Positions 39,917 to 41,102 of a stretch of DNA of 41,102 nucleotides are shown here, piece by piece; positions within the stretch are counted from its first letter, which is position 1; every line of letters starts with the position of its first letter. A model generated the notes under the pieces. It had not been told where the DNA came from. It was given only the letters and a program-made list of their open reading frames with translations, and searched no databases. The stretch is from NCBI RefSeq assembly GCF_035492835.1, contig NZ_DATJIY010000163.1:1-41102 (forward strand), written 5' to 3'. Origin of the DNA: Dinghuibacter sp035492835 (GTDB lineage Bacteria > Bacteroidota > Bacteroidia > Chitinophagales > Chitinophagaceae). The position numbers and the translations under genes were made by a program.

Positions 39917-40966
39917 ATGACGCGCCGCTTACACTCTTTCCTCCTGCTGGGCTTGTGCTGTCTTCTTTTGCCGCTGGCGGGTCTCCGCGCCCAGGACGAC
40001 CCGGGCAAGTACATGGACGTCATTGCCTCCGCGCTCACGGACATGAACAAAACCTATATGGCATACCTGAGCGCCACCGCGCACAGCCACCGGGCGCGCA
40101 AGATCGAAAAGATGCGGCAGCAGACGCTCGAAAGCATCACCAACTGCCGCTACAAGATCAACGATATGCCCTACTACAAGGGGGACAATTCACTCCGGCA
40201 AAGCAGCATCAACTACGTCAAGCTGTGCTATAGCGTTTTCAGCGAAGACTACGAGCACATCGTCAATATGGAAGAAATTGCCGAGCAGTCGTTTGACGAG
40301 ATGGAGGCCTACCTGCTGCTCCAGGAAAAGACCAACGAACGCATCAAGGCCGCCTCGGACAGCATGGACATGGCGGAAAAGGTTTTTGCCGCAAAATATT
40401 CGGTCAACATCGTCAACGGATCGAGCGAGCTCTCGCAGAAGATGTCGGTGGCGGAGAAGCTCAACCACTATTACAACGCCGTTTTTCTGTTGTTCTTCAA
40501 GTGTAACTGGCAGGACGGCGAGATCACCAAGTCCATCAACAAAAAGGACCTGAAGGACCTCGAGCAGTCACGAAATGCCCTCGACAATTTTGCCAGCGAC
40601 GGCCTCAAGGCGCTCGACACACTTCGCCAGTTCGAAGGAGACGGAAGCCTGGCCGTCGCCTGTGAAAACGCCCTGAAGACCTACAAGCACATGGCGGAGG
40701 TGGAGCTCCCCAAGGTCGAAGACTTCTACCTCAAACAGGACAACTTCGAAAAACTCAAAGCCGCCCTGGACGCCAAACCCGCCAGCAGCCGCACCCAGCA
40801 AGACATCGACGCCTACAACAACGCCGTCAGGGACGTGAATACCAGCGTAAACGCCTACAACCAGCAGGGCCAGCAAATGAACAACGACCGCAAGCAGATG
40901 AACGATAACTGGAACTCTGCCGAGCAACACTTCATGGATACGCACATGCCACACTATAAAGCCTAG
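39917..40966 (+). CDS. Secreted helical (coiled-coil) protein of unknown function
   Basis: The product has 349 residues. A signal peptide (MTRRLHSFLLLGLCCLLLPLAGLRAQ) is followed by an almost wholly helical, polar chain. Residues about 55-75, 100-165, 205-265 and 285-340 have heptad-like patterns, and the C-terminal part is Asn/Gln-rich (YNQQGQQMNNDRKQMNDNW). It may belong to the group annotated LIC11966-family surface protein, but I hold that only loosely. It begins 6 bp after the protease stop, so the two are probably in one operon; it could be a substrate, adaptor or partner of the protease. Confidence 0.7.
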   Translation: MTRRLHSFLLLGLCCLLLPLAGLRAQDDPGKYMDVIASALTDMNKTYMAYLSATAHSHRARKIEKMRQQTLESITNCRYKINDMPYYKGDNSLRQSSINYVKLCYSVFSEDYEHIVNMEEIAEQSFDEMEAYLLLQEKTNERIKAASDSMDMAEKVFAAKYSVNIVNGSSELSQKMSVAEKLNHYYNAVFLLFFKCNWQDGEITKSINKKDLKDLEQSRNALDNFASDGLKALDTLRQFEGDGSLAVACENALKTYKHMAEVELPKVEDFYLKQDNFEKLKAALDAKPASSRTQQDIDAYNNAVRDVNTSVNAYNQQGQQMNNDRKQMNDNWNSAEQHFMDTHMPHYKA

Positions 40967-41047
40967 CCGGTTTTCCGGTCACCGGTCACCAGCTTTGCTA
41001 TCTCCGGCCCGGCCTATAGTCACCGGCGTGGCTGTTGGGGAGGGGGA

Positions 41048-41102
41048 GCCCTTTTTTCCCCGTTTTTTTCAAAATGTTTGAAAAAAACGGGGAAAAAAGG
41101 GC
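41048..41102. repeat. Perfect 26-bp inverted repeat at the window end
   Basis: Positions 41048-41073 are the exact reverse complement of 41077-41102, separated by only ATG. The arms alternate homopolymer tracts: GCCC, T6, CCCCG, T7, CAAA. The repeat may extend beyond the window. It could be a bidirectional terminator for the gene ending at 40966, since a G/C block flanked by T and A runs occurs on both strands, or a folding artefact if the window edge is a contig edge. Confidence 0.8.

Noticed and set aside
1..41102. Mobile elements, prophage, integrases, rRNA genes or intact tRNAs
   Set aside because: None of the gene products resembles a transposase, integrase or phage protein, and no terminal repeats or rRNA-like stretches were seen.

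Overview
The window reads as a GC-rich member of the Bacteroidota, probably Chitinophagaceae-like. It has two SusC/SusD outer-membrane uptake pairs, an ECF sigma/FecR pair, a membrane-spanning TPR regulator of the DUF6377 type, a STN-domain TonB receptor, promoters of the Bacteroidota form TAnnTTTG, and almost no Shine-Dalgarno sites. There are no rRNA genes, intact tRNAs, transposases, phage genes or CRISPR arrays. Protein-coding density is high and no gene-free stretch exceeds about 230 bases. Long open frames antisense to real genes are common because of base composition and are not listed.

Region 1 (1-10758, minus strand) is a polysaccharide utilisation locus. In transcription order it holds a TPR/HTH regulator, SusC, SusD, a GH71-type glucanase and a GH31 alpha-glucosidase that runs off the left edge. 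The enzyme pair points to alpha-1,3-glucan, the fungal cell wall or mutan type. Hairpins lie at both the susC-susD and susD-GH71 junctions.

Region 2 (10790-18208) is signalling. It has a hybrid histidine kinase with receiver and HPt domains, convergent with an NtrC-type sigma-54 activator. Then come a secreted DTAARF-repeat protein with a clear terminator, a DoxX membrane protein, and an OmpR-type response regulator translationally coupled to its histidine kinase. Four TAAC repeats in helical phase sit between that kinase operon and a divergent TlpA-thioredoxin/DUF3738-like fusion gene.

Region 3 (19374-26273, minus strand) is an ECF sigma - FecR - SusC (with STN domain) - SusD operon. It ends in a 112-residue protein that looks like sigma-70 region 2 alone. 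No glycan enzyme accompanies it.

Region 4 (26320-30156) holds an orphan PhnM-like amidohydrolase and a MacB/FtsX-type permease.

Region 5 (30195-34747) is the most interesting part: a predicted zinc-acquisition operon. A 9-1-9 palindrome resembling a Zur box lies on the -7 box and start codon of the first gene. The genes are a His/Cys-containing small protein, a lipoprotein, a small beta-barrel, a ZnuD-like TonB receptor, and an overlapping 84-residue gene equivalent to only the zinc-binding C-terminal half of a Fur/Zur repressor.

Region 6 (34680-41102) has a PhzF-family protein divergent from an AraC-family regulator, a PEBP protein, an outer-membrane barrel, a tail-specific S41 protease and a secreted helical protein. 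The window ends on a perfect 26-bp inverted repeat.
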